Source of the DNA: JAENVU01 sp963801105
GTDB taxonomy: Bacteria; Actinomycetota; Acidimicrobiia; IMCC26256; JAENVU01
Assembly: GCA_963801105.1 (NCBI GenBank)
Contig: CAWDDH010000003.1
Span: 3,162,001-3,226,000, forward strand
DNA: 64,000 nt
Reading direction: 5' to 3'
The notes under the pieces are model-generated. The model was not told the DNA's origin. It saw nothing but the letters and a program-made list of their open reading frames with translations, and ran no database searches. Below, in pieces: positions 46,544 through 55,242 of the stretch. Every line of letters begins with the position of its first letter. The stretch's first letter is position 1. Made by a program: the position numbers and the translations under genes.

Positions 46544-46991
46544 CCGCGCGCTCCGCGGCGACGACGTCCTCCCACCCGCGCGTCTCGACCGACTTCTCCG
46601 GCTCGACGTCCTTGTAGACGGCGAAGAAGTGCTCGATCTCCGCGAGGAGGAACTGGGGGAGGTCCTTCAGGTCGTGTACGGCACCCGATCGGGGGTCGCC
46701 CGACGGCACGCACAGCACCTTGGCGTCGGGCCCGGCCTCGTCCGACATCCAGAACACGCCGACCGGTCGCACCCGGATGTGGCAGCCCGGGAAGGTCGGC
46801 TCGTCGAGGAGCACCAGGATGTCGAGCGGGTCGCCGTCCTCGGCCAGGGTGTCGGGGACGAAGCCGTAGTCGGCCGGATACTGGGTCGCGGTGAACAGCA
46901 TCCGGTCGAGCCAGATCGCGCCCGTGTCGTGGTCCATCTCGTACTTGTTGCGGGATCCACGGGGAATCTCGATGATGACGTCGACGTCCAT
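46455..46991 (-). CDS. ppa: Inorganic pyrophosphatase (family I)
   Basis: Hydrolyses pyrophosphate made in biosynthesis. The 178-residue protein has the full family I signature: VIIEIPRGSRNKYEMD, DYGFVPDT, and EDGDPLDILVLL with the metal-binding Asp residues, then DLPQFLLAEIEHFF and a late KDVEP-W element. The ATG at 46991 is preferred to a GTG at 47030 because GGAAGA lies at the right distance and the shorter form has the normal N-terminus. The C-terminal 30 residues overlap the ferric-reductase-like gene on the other strand. Divergent from the MBL gene. Confidence 0.94.
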   Translation of the reverse strand: MDVDVIIEIPRGSRNKYEMDHDTGAIWLDRMLFTATQYPADYGFVPDTLAEDGDPLDILVLLDEPTFPGCHIRVRPVGVFWMSDEAGPDAKVLCVPSGDPRSGAVHDLKDLPQFLLAEIEHFFAVYKDVEPEKSVETRGWEDVVAAERAVTEARERFANGKRDSSDAAGRRMPSGPAR

Positions 46992-47053
46992 GACCGCGCA
47001 GTCTTCCGCATCCTCACTGCCCGCGCTCACCGCGTAGCTGCGAGAATCGGCCC

Positions 47054-48341
47054 ATGACCGACCTGCTCGACCTCGCCGACCGCATGTTCACGGGAGAGGT
47101 GGAGGCCACCCCGCGGCGCCTGTTCTCCTGGAACGGTGAGCTGGCCGACGTCGCGCCCGACACCGCGTTCGTGGCCGCGTTCTCCAACGTCGCGGTGATC
47201 GCGACCGACGACGGTCTCGTCCTCGCCGACACCAGCAGCTGGTTCGCCGCGCCGACGGTCCACGACTCGATCAAGCGCTGGCGCGAGCTCCGCCTCGACA
47301 CGGCCGTGTTCACCCACGGCCACACCGACCACTGCTTCGGCGTCGAGCTCTACGAGGAGCAGGCCCGCGATCATGGCTGGCGGCCGCCGCGGGTCCTGGC
47401 CCACGAGGCGATCGCCGCACGGTTCGACCGCTACCGCGAGACGGCCGGTTACAACGGGATCATCAACCAGCGCCAGTTCCAGCTGCCGCGACCGACGTTC
47501 CCCAGCGAGTTCCGTTACCCGGACGACACCTTCCGCGACCGCATCGACCTGACCGTCGGTGGCGAGTCGATCGAGTGCCACCACGCCCGCGGCGAGACCG
47601 ACGACCACGTCTGGGTCTGGGTCCCGGCCCGCCGGGTCCTCTGCACGGGCGACCTCTTCATCTGGGCGTCGCCGAACTGCGGCAATCCCCAGAAGGTGCA
47701 GCGCTATGCCATCGAGTGGGCGCACGCGCTCCGCGAGATGGCCGAGCTCGACGCCGAGATCCTGCTCCCCGGCCACGGGCTCCCCATCGTGGGCGCCGAC
47801 CGGATCCGGCTCGCGCTGACCGAGTCGGCGACGCTGCTGGAGCACCTCCACCACGAGACGATCCGCATGATGAACGAAGGGGCGACCCTCGACGAGATCG
47901 TCACCACCGTGCGGGCGCCGGACGGACTGCTGGACCGTCCCTACCTGGGTGCGATCTACGACGAGCCCGAGTTCGTGGTGCGCAACGTCTGGCGGCTGTT
48001 CGGCGGCTGGTACGACGGGGATCCGAGCCATCTCAAGCCGGCACCGGCGTCCGCGTTCGCCGCGGAGGTCGCGCGCCTCGCGGGCGGCGCTGACGCGCTC
48101 GCCGCGCGCGCGGCCGAGCTGGCCGCGGCCGGCGATCTCCGGCTCGCGGCGCAACTCGTGGAGCTCGCGACCCGGGCGGAGCCCGGATCCGCGGTGCTCC
48201 ACGGCGCCCGCGCCGAGGTCTACCGGCGCGAGAGTCGCAGAGGAGGCGTCGGTGATGGCCAAGGGCGTCTTCTCGTGGGCCGCAGCGGAGTCGGAGCGGC
48301 GCCGAGACCACCCGGACGGGCACGAGGCGTCCGACGCGTAG
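47054..48341 (+). CDS. MBL-fold hydrolase with alkyl-sulfatase-like C-terminus, frameshifted
   Basis: Metallo-beta-lactamase-fold protein of about 429 residues. The metal site is THGHTDHCFG (THxHxDH), with a second His in ECHHARGETDDH, Asp in LCTGDLF and His in LLPGHGLPI. The C-terminal part (LARAAELAAAGDLRLAAQLVELA-type helix) resembles the dimerisation region of alkyl sulfatases. One extra base near 48232 (YRR-ESR for YRRRVAEEASVMAKGVFSW) moves the frame; the true end is 48341. It may hydrolyse a sulfate ester or thioester; the substrate is not deducible. GAGAAT ends 6 nt before the ATG, a possible leaderless promoter. Confidence 0.83.
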
Positions 48342-48344
48342 AAT
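48339..48344 (+). promoter_or_regulatory. Leaderless -10 box of the decaprenyl-arabinose operon
   Basis: TAGAAT with exactly 6 nt to the ATG at 48351, so transcription should begin at the A of the start codon. It overlaps the stop of the MBL gene. Confidence 0.6.
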
Positions 48345-48350
48345 CACCCG

Positions 48351-49277
48351 ATGGCCGATCCAGCCCCATTGACGTCCGGGGCCGATCCGAGCCCGCCGCC
48401 GCCGCAGTCCTTCGCTCGCGGGCTCGTCGCGACCGCCCGACCCAAGCAGTGGATCAAGAACGTCCTCGTGGTCGCCGCGCCCGGGGCCGCCGGGGTCCTC
48501 GGGCACGGATCCGTCATCTTCGACACGATCGTGGCGTTCGTCGCGTTCTCGCTCGCGGCCAGCGGCACCTATTTCCTGAACGACGCGTTCGACGTCGAGG
48601 CCGACCGCCGCCACGACAAGAAGCGGCACCGGCCGATCGCCGCCGGGACGGTCCCGGTCACCACCGCGAAGCTCGTTGCCGTCGTGCTGCTCGCGGCCGG
48701 GATCGCGGTCTCGTTCCTCGCCAACTGGCACCTGGCGCTCGTGATCGCGATCTACATCACGATCACGACCAGCTACTCGATCTGGCTGAAGCACGTCGCC
48801 GTCGTGGACCTCGGCATGGTCGCCTCGGGCTTCGTCCTGCGCCTCATCGCCGGTGCGGTCGCGGTCGACGTGAAGATCTCGGTCTGGTTCATCGTCGTCG
48901 GCAGCTTCGGCTCACTGTTCATGGTCGCGGGCAAGCGACACGCGGAGCACACTGAGCTCGGCATCGACCGGGCGGGGCACCGGGCAACGCTCGAGGAGTA
49001 CTCGGTCGAGTACCTCGGCTACGTGCGCTCGGTGGCCTCCGGCGTGGCGCTCGTCGCCTACTGCCTGTGGGCCTTCGACGCCAGCATCCACGTCGACGGT
49101 CTCGTGTGGTTCGAGATCTCCATCGTGCCGTTCGTCCTTGCGTTCCTCCGCTACGCGCTCCTCGTCGAGCGGGGGCAGGGCGGCGCGCCCGAAGATCTCG
49201 TCCTCGCGGACCGCCCGCTCCAGGTCATGGGAGCACTCTGGGTCGTCGTGCTCGGGATCGCGCTGTATGTCGCCTGA
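48351..49277 (+). CDS. ubiA: Decaprenyl-phosphate phosphoribosyltransferase (UbiA family)
   Basis: Transfers phosphoribose from PRPP to decaprenyl phosphate, the first step toward decaprenyl-phosphoryl arabinose, the arabinose donor for cell-wall arabinan. The 308-residue protein has about eight membrane spans, RPKQWIKNVLVVAAPG at the start, and the UbiA Asp-rich motifs NDAFDVEADRRHDKK and, in the second loop, a later Asp cluster (ELGIDRAGHRATLEEY). Identification rests on this RPxQWxKN pattern plus the dprE1-dprE2 genes directly behind it. Leaderless start. It overlaps dprE1 by 11 bp. Confidence 0.9.
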   Translation: MADPAPLTSGADPSPPPPQSFARGLVATARPKQWIKNVLVVAAPGAAGVLGHGSVIFDTIVAFVAFSLAASGTYFLNDAFDVEADRRHDKKRHRPIAAGTVPVTTAKLVAVVLLAAGIAVSFLANWHLALVIAIYITITTSYSIWLKHVAVVDLGMVASGFVLRLIAGAVAVDVKISVWFIVVGSFGSLFMVAGKRHAEHTELGIDRAGHRATLEEYSVEYLGYVRSVASGVALVAYCLWAFDASIHVDGLVWFEISIVPFVLAFLRYALLVERGQGGAPEDLVLADRPLQVMGALWVVVLGIALYVA

Positions 49278-50648
49278 GGCGCCGGCAGCACCCGTCGCGG
49301 GAGACGAGACGCTGCTGTTCGGTTGGGGCGGTACCTCCCCGTCGCGCGCGCGGCTCTCCACGCCCATCACCACCGACGACGCGCGCGACCTCGTGGTGGC
49401 CGCCCCCGAGCGTGGCGTCGTCGCCCGAGGGCTCGGACGCGCGCGTACGGCGATGCCGCCCAGAACGCCGGCGGGCTCGTGCTCGATGCCACCGCGCTGT
49501 CGGGCATCGTCAGCGCCGACCTCGAGGCCGGGGCGGTCACCGCCTACGCCGGGACGAGCCTCGACTCGCTCATGCGGTGGCTCATCCCCCGCGGCTGGTT
49601 CCTCGTCACCCCCGGGACGCGCTTCGTGACCGTCGGCGGCGCGATCGCGAGCGACATCCACGGCAAGGGCCACCACGTGGACGGCACCTTCGGCAGCAAG
49701 GTGCAGTCCTTCCGGCTCGTGACCGGGACCGGCGAGGTGCTCGACATCCATCGGGACCGCGACCCGGACGTCTTCTGGGCCACGACCGGAGGCATGGGCC
49801 TCACGGGTGTGATCCTCGACGCCACCTTCGACCTCATCCCCACCGAGACCCGGTTCATCCGTGTCGACGAGGAACGATGCGCCGATCTCGACGCGATGTT
49901 CCACGCCATGGAGGAGAGCGACGAGGCGTACCGGTACTCCGTCGCGTGGATCGACTGCGGCGCTCGCGGAAAGCATCTCGGGCGCGGGATCCTCGGGCGG
50001 GGCAACCACGCGGTTCTCGACGAGATCCCGAAGGCGAAGCGGGCCCACGCGCACGCGTTCGGTCCCCGCCAGATCGCGATCGCGCCACCGGTGATGCCGT
50101 CGGGGCTCGTGAACCCCTGGACGGTGAAGGCCTTCAACGAGTTCTGGTACCGCAAGTCCCGGGTCAGCCATCGGGGGGCGATCCAGGACGTCGGGCTGTT
50201 CTTCCATCCGCTCGACCTCGTCGACGAGTGGAACCGCGTCTACGGCCGGCGCGGGTTCGTCCAGTACCAGTTCGTCGTCCCCTTCGGGCAGGAGAACAGC
50301 CTCCGGCACGTGGTCGAGACGCTCAGCAACGAGAACCTGCCGTCCTTCCTGGCCGTGCTCAAGCGCTTCGGCGCCGCCAACCCCGGGATGCTCTCGTTCC
50401 CGATGCCGGGGTGGACGCTGGCCGTGGACATCCCGGTGAGTCGCGCCAGCCTGGCCCGCACCCTGGACCGGTTCGACGAGATCGTGCTCGAGGCCGGCGG
50501 TCGCGTGTACCTGGCCAAGGACGCCCGCACCCGGCCGGAGAACCTGCCCAGCATGTACCCCCGGCTCCCCGCGTGGCGTGAGGTGCGCCGGCGACTCGAC
50601 CCGGAGCACAAGATCACGTCCGACCTCTCCCGCCGTCTCGGTCTCTGA
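49267..50648 (+). CDS. dprE1: Decaprenylphosphoryl-beta-D-ribose 2-oxidase, frameshifted
   Basis: FAD-dependent oxidase converting decaprenylphosphoryl ribose to the 2-keto intermediate. The protein (about 460 residues) has FGWGGT at the start, the FAD-binding TPGTRFVTVGGAIASDIHGKGHH, GTFGSKVQSF and GGMGLTGVIL. Near 49445 the frame slips in a CGCGCGCG run (GLGRARTAM for GLGRAYGDAAQNAGG), which looks like a two-base excess. The position of the benzothiazinone-target Cys387 of M. tuberculosis falls in the stretch GWTLAVDIPV and is Ala here (codon at 50421-50423). Cell-envelope enzyme, working with DprE2. Confidence 0.92.
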
Positions 50649-50662
50649 AAGGCTCTGCCGCG

Positions 50663-51424
50663 ATGAACGACGCACTCGGCTCCGTCCAGTCGATCCTGAT
50701 CCTCGGGGGCGGCTCCGACATCGCGCTCGCGACGGCCAAGGCCATGGTCGCCCAGCGCTGCCGCACCGTGATCCTCGCCGGACGCGACCCCGAGTCCTTC
50801 TCGGGCGTCACCAAGGAGCTGCAGCGCGCGGGCGCGACGACCGTCGAGGCGGTCGAGTTCGACGCACTCGACCACGCGTCGCACCCCGGCTTCGTCCGCC
50901 GGACCTTCGAGCGCTTCGGTGACATCGACCTCGTGTTCGTCGCCTTCGGTGTCCTCGGCGACCAGGACCGAGCCGAGCACGACCCCACCGAGGCCATCCG
51001 GATCCTCGACACCAACTTCGTCGGGGCCGTCTCGGTGCTCGTCCCCGCCACCGACGCGCTCAGGCACCAGGGGCACGGCACGATCGTGGTGCTCTCCTCC
51101 GTCGCCGGGGAGCGAGCGCGGAAGTCGAACTTCGTGTACGGCTCCAGCAAGGCCGGGCTCGACGCCTACTGCCAGGGCCTCGGCGACAGCCTCGTCGGTT
51201 CGGGCGTCAAGGTGCTGGTCGTGCGGCCCGGCTTCGTCCACTCGAAGATGACCGAGGGGCTCGAGGCCGCGCCTCTCGCCACTGATCCCGAGCACGTCGC
51301 GCAGGCGATCCTCGCTGCGCTCGCGCGTGGGAGCGAGGTCGTCTGGGCACCGGCTCCGTTGCGGTACGTCATGTCGGCGTTGCGCCACGTCCCGCGCGTC
51401 GTCTTCCGGCGGCTGCCTCTGTGA
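50663..51424 (+). CDS. dprE2: Decaprenylphospho-beta-D-erythro-pentofuranosid-2-ulose 2-reductase
   Basis: SDR enzyme that reduces the 2-keto intermediate to decaprenylphosphoryl arabinose with NADH, completing the epimerisation started by DprE1. The 253 residues have the cofactor motif GGGSDIALA (a DprE2-type variant of TGxxxGxG), the VFVAFGVLGDQ element in place of NNAG, SSVAGERARKSNFVYGSSKAG with the active-site Ser and Tyr/Lys, and RPGFVHSKM. It starts 14 bp after dprE1 and overlaps the HAD phosphatase gene by 4 bp (GTGA). The assignment combines sequence and operon position. Confidence 0.92.
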   Translation: MNDALGSVQSILILGGGSDIALATAKAMVAQRCRTVILAGRDPESFSGVTKELQRAGATTVEAVEFDALDHASHPGFVRRTFERFGDIDLVFVAFGVLGDQDRAEHDPTEAIRILDTNFVGAVSVLVPATDALRHQGHGTIVVLSSVAGERARKSNFVYGSSKAGLDAYCQGLGDSLVGSGVKVLVVRPGFVHSKMTEGLEAAPLATDPEHVAQAILAALARGSEVVWAPAPLRYVMSALRHVPRVVFRRLPL

Positions 51425-52026
51425 GCACGGCGCCACCGGCGCGACGAGCGGTCGCGGCGTTCGACTTCGACGGCACGATCTCCCGGCGCGACACCCTGGC
51501 GCCGTTCCTCGCCCAGGTCGTCGGCACCCGGCCGTTCCTGCGCGCCGTCCTCGGCCGGACCCCGCACCTCGTGGGCGTCTCCCTCGGCCGCGTCGACCGC
51601 GACCTCGAGAAGGAGGCGCTCATCCGGCGGCTCCTCGCCGGCCGGACGGCCGAGAGCATCGACGCGGCGGGCGCGGCCTACGCCGAGCTGCTGTGGGCGC
51701 GACAGCGCTTCCGGCGCGAGATGCTCGATCGGCTGCGCTGGCACCGCGAGGCAGGGCACGAGATCGTGATCGTGTCGGCGTCGCTCGACGCCTACCTGCG
51801 TCCCCTCGCACCCCGGCTCGGAGCCGACCATGTGATCGGCTGCCGGCTCGAGGCCTCGGAGGGCATCGTCACCGGCCGGCTGCTCGGCGGCAACGTCCGC
51901 GGGCCGGAGAAGGTCCGCCGGCTCGACGCCTGGCTCGGCGACGGCCCGGTCGAGTTGTGGGCCTACGGCGACAGCAGCGGCGACGACGAGCTGCTCGCGC
52001 GCGCCGACCACCCGACACGCATCTGA
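51421..52026 (+). CDS. HAD-IB family phosphatase of the decaprenyl-arabinose operon
   Basis: A 201-residue HAD-superfamily phosphatase. DFDGTISRRDTL is motif I with the nucleophile and acid Asp; IVIVSASLDAYL gives motif II Ser; GPEKVRRLDAWLG motif III Lys; and YGDSSGDDELL motif IV. This is the SerB/HAD-IB layout. The start overlaps the dprE2 stop, so it is part of the operon. In M. tuberculosis the decaprenyl-phosphoribose 5-phosphate phosphatase (Rv3807c) is a PAP2-type membrane protein; here a soluble HAD enzyme occupies that place and may do the same step. This is an inference from position. Confidence 0.88.
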   Translation: MSTAPPARRAVAAFDFDGTISRRDTLAPFLAQVVGTRPFLRAVLGRTPHLVGVSLGRVDRDLEKEALIRRLLAGRTAESIDAAGAAYAELLWARQRFRREMLDRLRWHREAGHEIVIVSASLDAYLRPLAPRLGADHVIGCRLEASEGIVTGRLLGGNVRGPEKVRRLDAWLGDGPVELWAYGDSSGDDELLARADHPTRI

Positions 52027-52118
52027 GACAGCGAGCGCCCGCGCCGTTGACCGGCTCGGCAGCCCGCGTGTAGACCCGCCGCGATGCCCGGGTACCGAGC
52101 GAACGGAGGCGGCTGCAC

Positions 52119-52922
52119 GTGAAGCTCACCGGAACGACCGTTCTCGTCACCGGAGCGTCGTCGGGCATCGGCGCGGCACTCGCCCCGCAGCTCGCCGAGC
52201 GCGGTGCGACGGTCGGCATCGTGGCCCGCCGCACCGCGCGGCTCGAGGAGGTGCTCGTCCGGTGTCGGGAGCACAGCCCCGACTCGGCGATGTGGAGCAC
52301 CGACCTCTCCGACCTCGAGGCCGCGACCGGTGTGGTCGCCGACGCCGAGGAGCAGCTCGGGCCGATCGACGTGCTCGTGAACAACGCGGCGATCGGCAAG
52401 CGCAAGCTCGTGCACACCCTGACCCGCGACGACCTCGACACGACACTCCGGACCAACTTCACGTCCCCGATCCTCATGGCGATGGCGCTGCTGCCCACGA
52501 TGATCGAGCGGGGATCGGGCCTCATCGTGAACGTGTCGAGCATGGGCGGGCGGCTCGGGATCGCACACGAAGCCGCGTACTGCGCGTCGAAGTTCGCGTT
52601 GAGCGGGTGGAGCGAGTCGGCCCGGATCGACCTCGACGGCACGGGGGTGACGGTGAAGCTCGTGCTCCCCGGCCCGATCGCCACCGAGATCTGGGAGACC
52701 CAACCGGGTGAGCTGCCCGGCCTCTACGACGGGCCCTTCGTCACCGCCCAGGACTGCGGGGCCGACATCGTGCGGGCCATCGAGGACCCGGACGGCTTCG
52801 AGTACTACGTCCCGGAGCTGGTGCCGGGCGGATGGGCCCAGAAGGACCTGGTCGTGGGCAAGACCACGGACTGCGACCAGTTCCTCGCCGCCATGGCCCA
52901 GATGGCCGCGGGCGACGCCTGA
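52119..52922 (+). CDS. SDR-family oxidoreductase
   Basis: Short-chain dehydrogenase/reductase, 267 residues. TGASSGIG is the cofactor motif, VLVNNAAI the structural one, VSSMGGRLGIAHEAAYCASK carries the catalytic Ser and Tyr/Lys, and LVLPGPIATEIWE follows. The long C-terminal tail (YYVPELVPGGWAQKDLVVGKT, quoted in part) is typical of the larger SDR group with a lid. GGAGGC precedes the GTG at 52119. It stands alone between the decaprenyl operon and the molybdopterin enzyme; substrate unknown. Confidence 0.88.
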   Translation: MKLTGTTVLVTGASSGIGAALAPQLAERGATVGIVARRTARLEEVLVRCREHSPDSAMWSTDLSDLEAATGVVADAEEQLGPIDVLVNNAAIGKRKLVHTLTRDDLDTTLRTNFTSPILMAMALLPTMIERGSGLIVNVSSMGGRLGIAHEAAYCASKFALSGWSESARIDLDGTGVTVKLVLPGPIATEIWETQPGELPGLYDGPFVTAQDCGADIVRAIEDPDGFEYYVPELVPGGWAQKDLVVGKTTDCDQFLAAMAQMAAGDA

Positions 52923-52946
52923 CCCGACGAGCGTCGGGACGGTGGA

Positions 52947-55217
52947 TCAGGCGGGGGTGGGGACGAGCGCCTCGACCGTGACGGGGATTCCGTTGAGCAC
53001 GGAGTTCCCCGAGAGCGGGTCCATCAGCTCGCCGTCGGCGAGCACGTTGCTGTTCACCCCCGCGTAGCGCGCGGCGACGTCCATCTCCGCGCCGTCGGCG
53101 TCGTGGCCCCAGCCGTGCGGGATGCTCACGACCCCCGGCATGATGCCGTCGGTGACCTCGGCCGCGATCTCGACTTCGCCGACGCGCGACCGGACCCGCG
53201 CCGGGGCACCGTCCTGCACCCCGAGGCGGCGCGCGTCGTCCGGGTGGATCTGCAGCGTGCAACGGGGCTTGCCCTTCACGAGGACCTCGACGTTGTGCAT
53301 CCAGGAGTTGTTCGAGCGCAGGTCCCGGCGACCGACGAGCACCAGCTCGCCGTTGGTGCGCCGATCCAGCGACGGGACGAGCCGTGTCTCGACGTCGGCG
53401 ACGATCGCCGGCGGCGCGAGGTCGATCTTGCCGGTCGGGGTCCGCAGCACGTCGGGCAACCGGGGCTCGAGCGGACCGAGGTCCACGCCATGCGGGTTGG
53501 CCTCGAGCACCGCGAGGGAGATGCCGTCCTCGTAGCCCGGCGCGCCGAACTGGTCGCCGTAGGGGCCGGTGCGCAGCATCAGGTCGAGCACCCGCTCCGG
53601 ACCCCGCCGCCCATCCGCCGAGAGCTCCTCGACGAGCTCACCCGCGTCGCGGCCCTCGACGGGCGCGCCGGAACGCGTGACGGCCTTCTGGACGACGGAG
53701 AGGAGCGCGAAGTCGTCGAGCGCCGCCGCCGCGGTCGTACTCGCACCCTGCCCGGCGATGAGCGAGGCCAGCCGGAGCATCGTCTCCCATTCCGGGACCT
53801 CGTCACCGACGAGGTCGATCACCGGCGGTGAGTAGTTCGCGATGTTGCGGACCGCGAGCGAGTAGAGCGCGAGGTCGTAGTGGCTCTTGGTGAGCACCCG
53901 CGGGGCGGGGAGGATCACGTCGGCGTGCTGGGTCGTCTCATTGCGGTAGATGTCGATCGAGACCATGAACTCGAGCGTGCCGAGCGCGGCATCGAGGCGG
54001 CGCGCGTTCGGCGTGGACACGACGGGGTTCCCGGCGACCGTGAGCAGGGCCCGGACCTGACCCTCCCCCGGCGTCTCGATCTCGTCCGCGAGCGTCGCGA
54101 CCGGATACTCGCCGAAGAACTCGGGCAGCTGCTTCACCCGGCTGTGGCGGCGGCCGAAGCGCACCCCCCGCCCCTTCCCGGTGCCGCCACCGATCGACGT
54201 GGTCGCGGTCGCGGGCAGGGCGAACATCATCCCGCCGTCGCGATCGAGGTTGCCGGCCAGGATGTTGACGACGTCCACGAGCCAGGACGCGACGGTCCCG
54301 AACTCCTGGGTGCAGGTCCCGATCCGGCCGTAGATGCCGGCGCGCTCGGTGCCGGCCAGCTCGCGCGCGATCCGTCGGATCACGTCGGCATCGATACCGC
54401 ACACCGGGGCCACGGCCTCCGGGGTGAAGCTCGGCGCGAGCCGCTCGACCTCGTCGAGCCCGTCGACGAGACCCTCGCAGCGTCCGAGCGAGACGAGGCC
54501 CTCGGTGACCAGCGCGTTGACCACCCCGAGCAGGAAGTGGGCGTCGGTCCCCGGCCGGATGAAGAGGTGCTCGTCGGACTTCTCCGCGGTCTGGGACCGG
54601 CGGGGGTCGATCACGACGACCCGGCCGCCCCTCGCCCGCAGGGCCTCGAGCCGTCCCGGGAAGTCCGGCGCGGTCATGAGGCTGCCGTTCGACGCGTACG
54701 GGTTCGCACCCATGATCACGAGGTAGTCCATGCGGTCGATGTCGGCGACGGGGACCGACAGCGCCGCCCCGAACATGAGCCCGGCGCTCACCTGCTTGGG
54801 CATCTGGTCCACGGTGCTCGCGCTGAAGATGTTCTTGGTGCCGAGGCTCTGGTTGAGCACGCGGTTGTAGACCAGGTTGGACAGGTTGTGCGCGCTCGGG
54901 TTGCCCATGTACACCGCGACGGCGTCGCGCCCGTCCCGCTCGATGATGGGAAGCAGGCGAGCCTCGATCTCGGCGAACGCCTCGTCCCAGGTCGCGTCGT
55001 GCCAGGTCTCGCCCCGCCGGATCTGGGGCGTGCGGATGCGGTTGGGATCGGCGTCGAGCTGCTTGAGGGCCGTGCCCTTCGGGCACAGGTACCCGGCACT
55101 GAAGACGTCCTCCTTGTCTCCCCGGACGAGGGTGAGCTCGTCGCCCTCGAGGTGGAGCTCCAACCCGCAGGTCGCCTCGCACAGGGGGCACGTCCGGTAC
55201 GCAATCCGCTTGGCCAT
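52947..55217 (-). CDS. Molybdopterin-dependent oxidoreductase (DMSO-reductase family)
   Basis: A 756-residue single-subunit member of the molybdopterin oxidoreductase family. The N-terminus has the [4Fe-4S] site CPLCEATCGLEL with the fourth Cys in YLCPKGTALK. Cofactor-binding signatures include MGNPSAHNL, VIDPRRSQTAEKSD, LTVAGNPVVSTPN and, at the C-terminus, LQIHPDDARRLGV plus IPHGWGHD. At the expected Mo-ligand place the sequence is STVDQMPK, so no Cys or Sec is evident and Asp or Ser may ligate the metal. No Tat signal is visible, so it should be cytoplasmic. Leaderless start (TAGGCT 7 nt upstream). The substrate cannot be read; formate or nitrate-like oxyanions are possible. Confidence 0.88.
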   Translation of the reverse strand: MAKRIAYRTCPLCEATCGLELHLEGDELTLVRGDKEDVFSAGYLCPKGTALKQLDADPNRIRTPQIRRGETWHDATWDEAFAEIEARLLPIIERDGRDAVAVYMGNPSAHNLSNLVYNRVLNQSLGTKNIFSASTVDQMPKQVSAGLMFGAALSVPVADIDRMDYLVIMGANPYASNGSLMTAPDFPGRLEALRARGGRVVVIDPRRSQTAEKSDEHLFIRPGTDAHFLLGVVNALVTEGLVSLGRCEGLVDGLDEVERLAPSFTPEAVAPVCGIDADVIRRIARELAGTERAGIYGRIGTCTQEFGTVASWLVDVVNILAGNLDRDGGMMFALPATATTSIGGGTGKGRGVRFGRRHSRVKQLPEFFGEYPVATLADEIETPGEGQVRALLTVAGNPVVSTPNARRLDAALGTLEFMVSIDIYRNETTQHADVILPAPRVLTKSHYDLALYSLAVRNIANYSPPVIDLVGDEVPEWETMLRLASLIAGQGASTTAAAALDDFALLSVVQKAVTRSGAPVEGRDAGELVEELSADGRRGPERVLDLMLRTGPYGDQFGAPGYEDGISLAVLEANPHGVDLGPLEPRLPDVLRTPTGKIDLAPPAIVADVETRLVPSLDRRTNGELVLVGRRDLRSNNSWMHNVEVLVKGKPRCTLQIHPDDARRLGVQDGAPARVRSRVGEVEIAAEVTDGIMPGVVSIPHGWGHDADGAEMDVAARYAGVNSNVLADGELMDPLSGNSVLNGIPVTVEALVPTPA

Positions 55218-55224
55218 GGCCCGG

Positions 55225-55234
55225 AGCCTACGCT
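55225..55234. promoter_or_regulatory. Divergent leaderless -10 boxes sharing one TA
   Basis: AGCC-TA-CGCT gives TACGCT on the plus strand (55229-55234, 8 nt before GTG 55243) and TAGGCT on the minus strand (55230-55225, 7 nt before ATG 55217). The 25-bp gap holds nothing else. Confidence 0.6.
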
Positions 55235-55242
55235 CACCGGCC

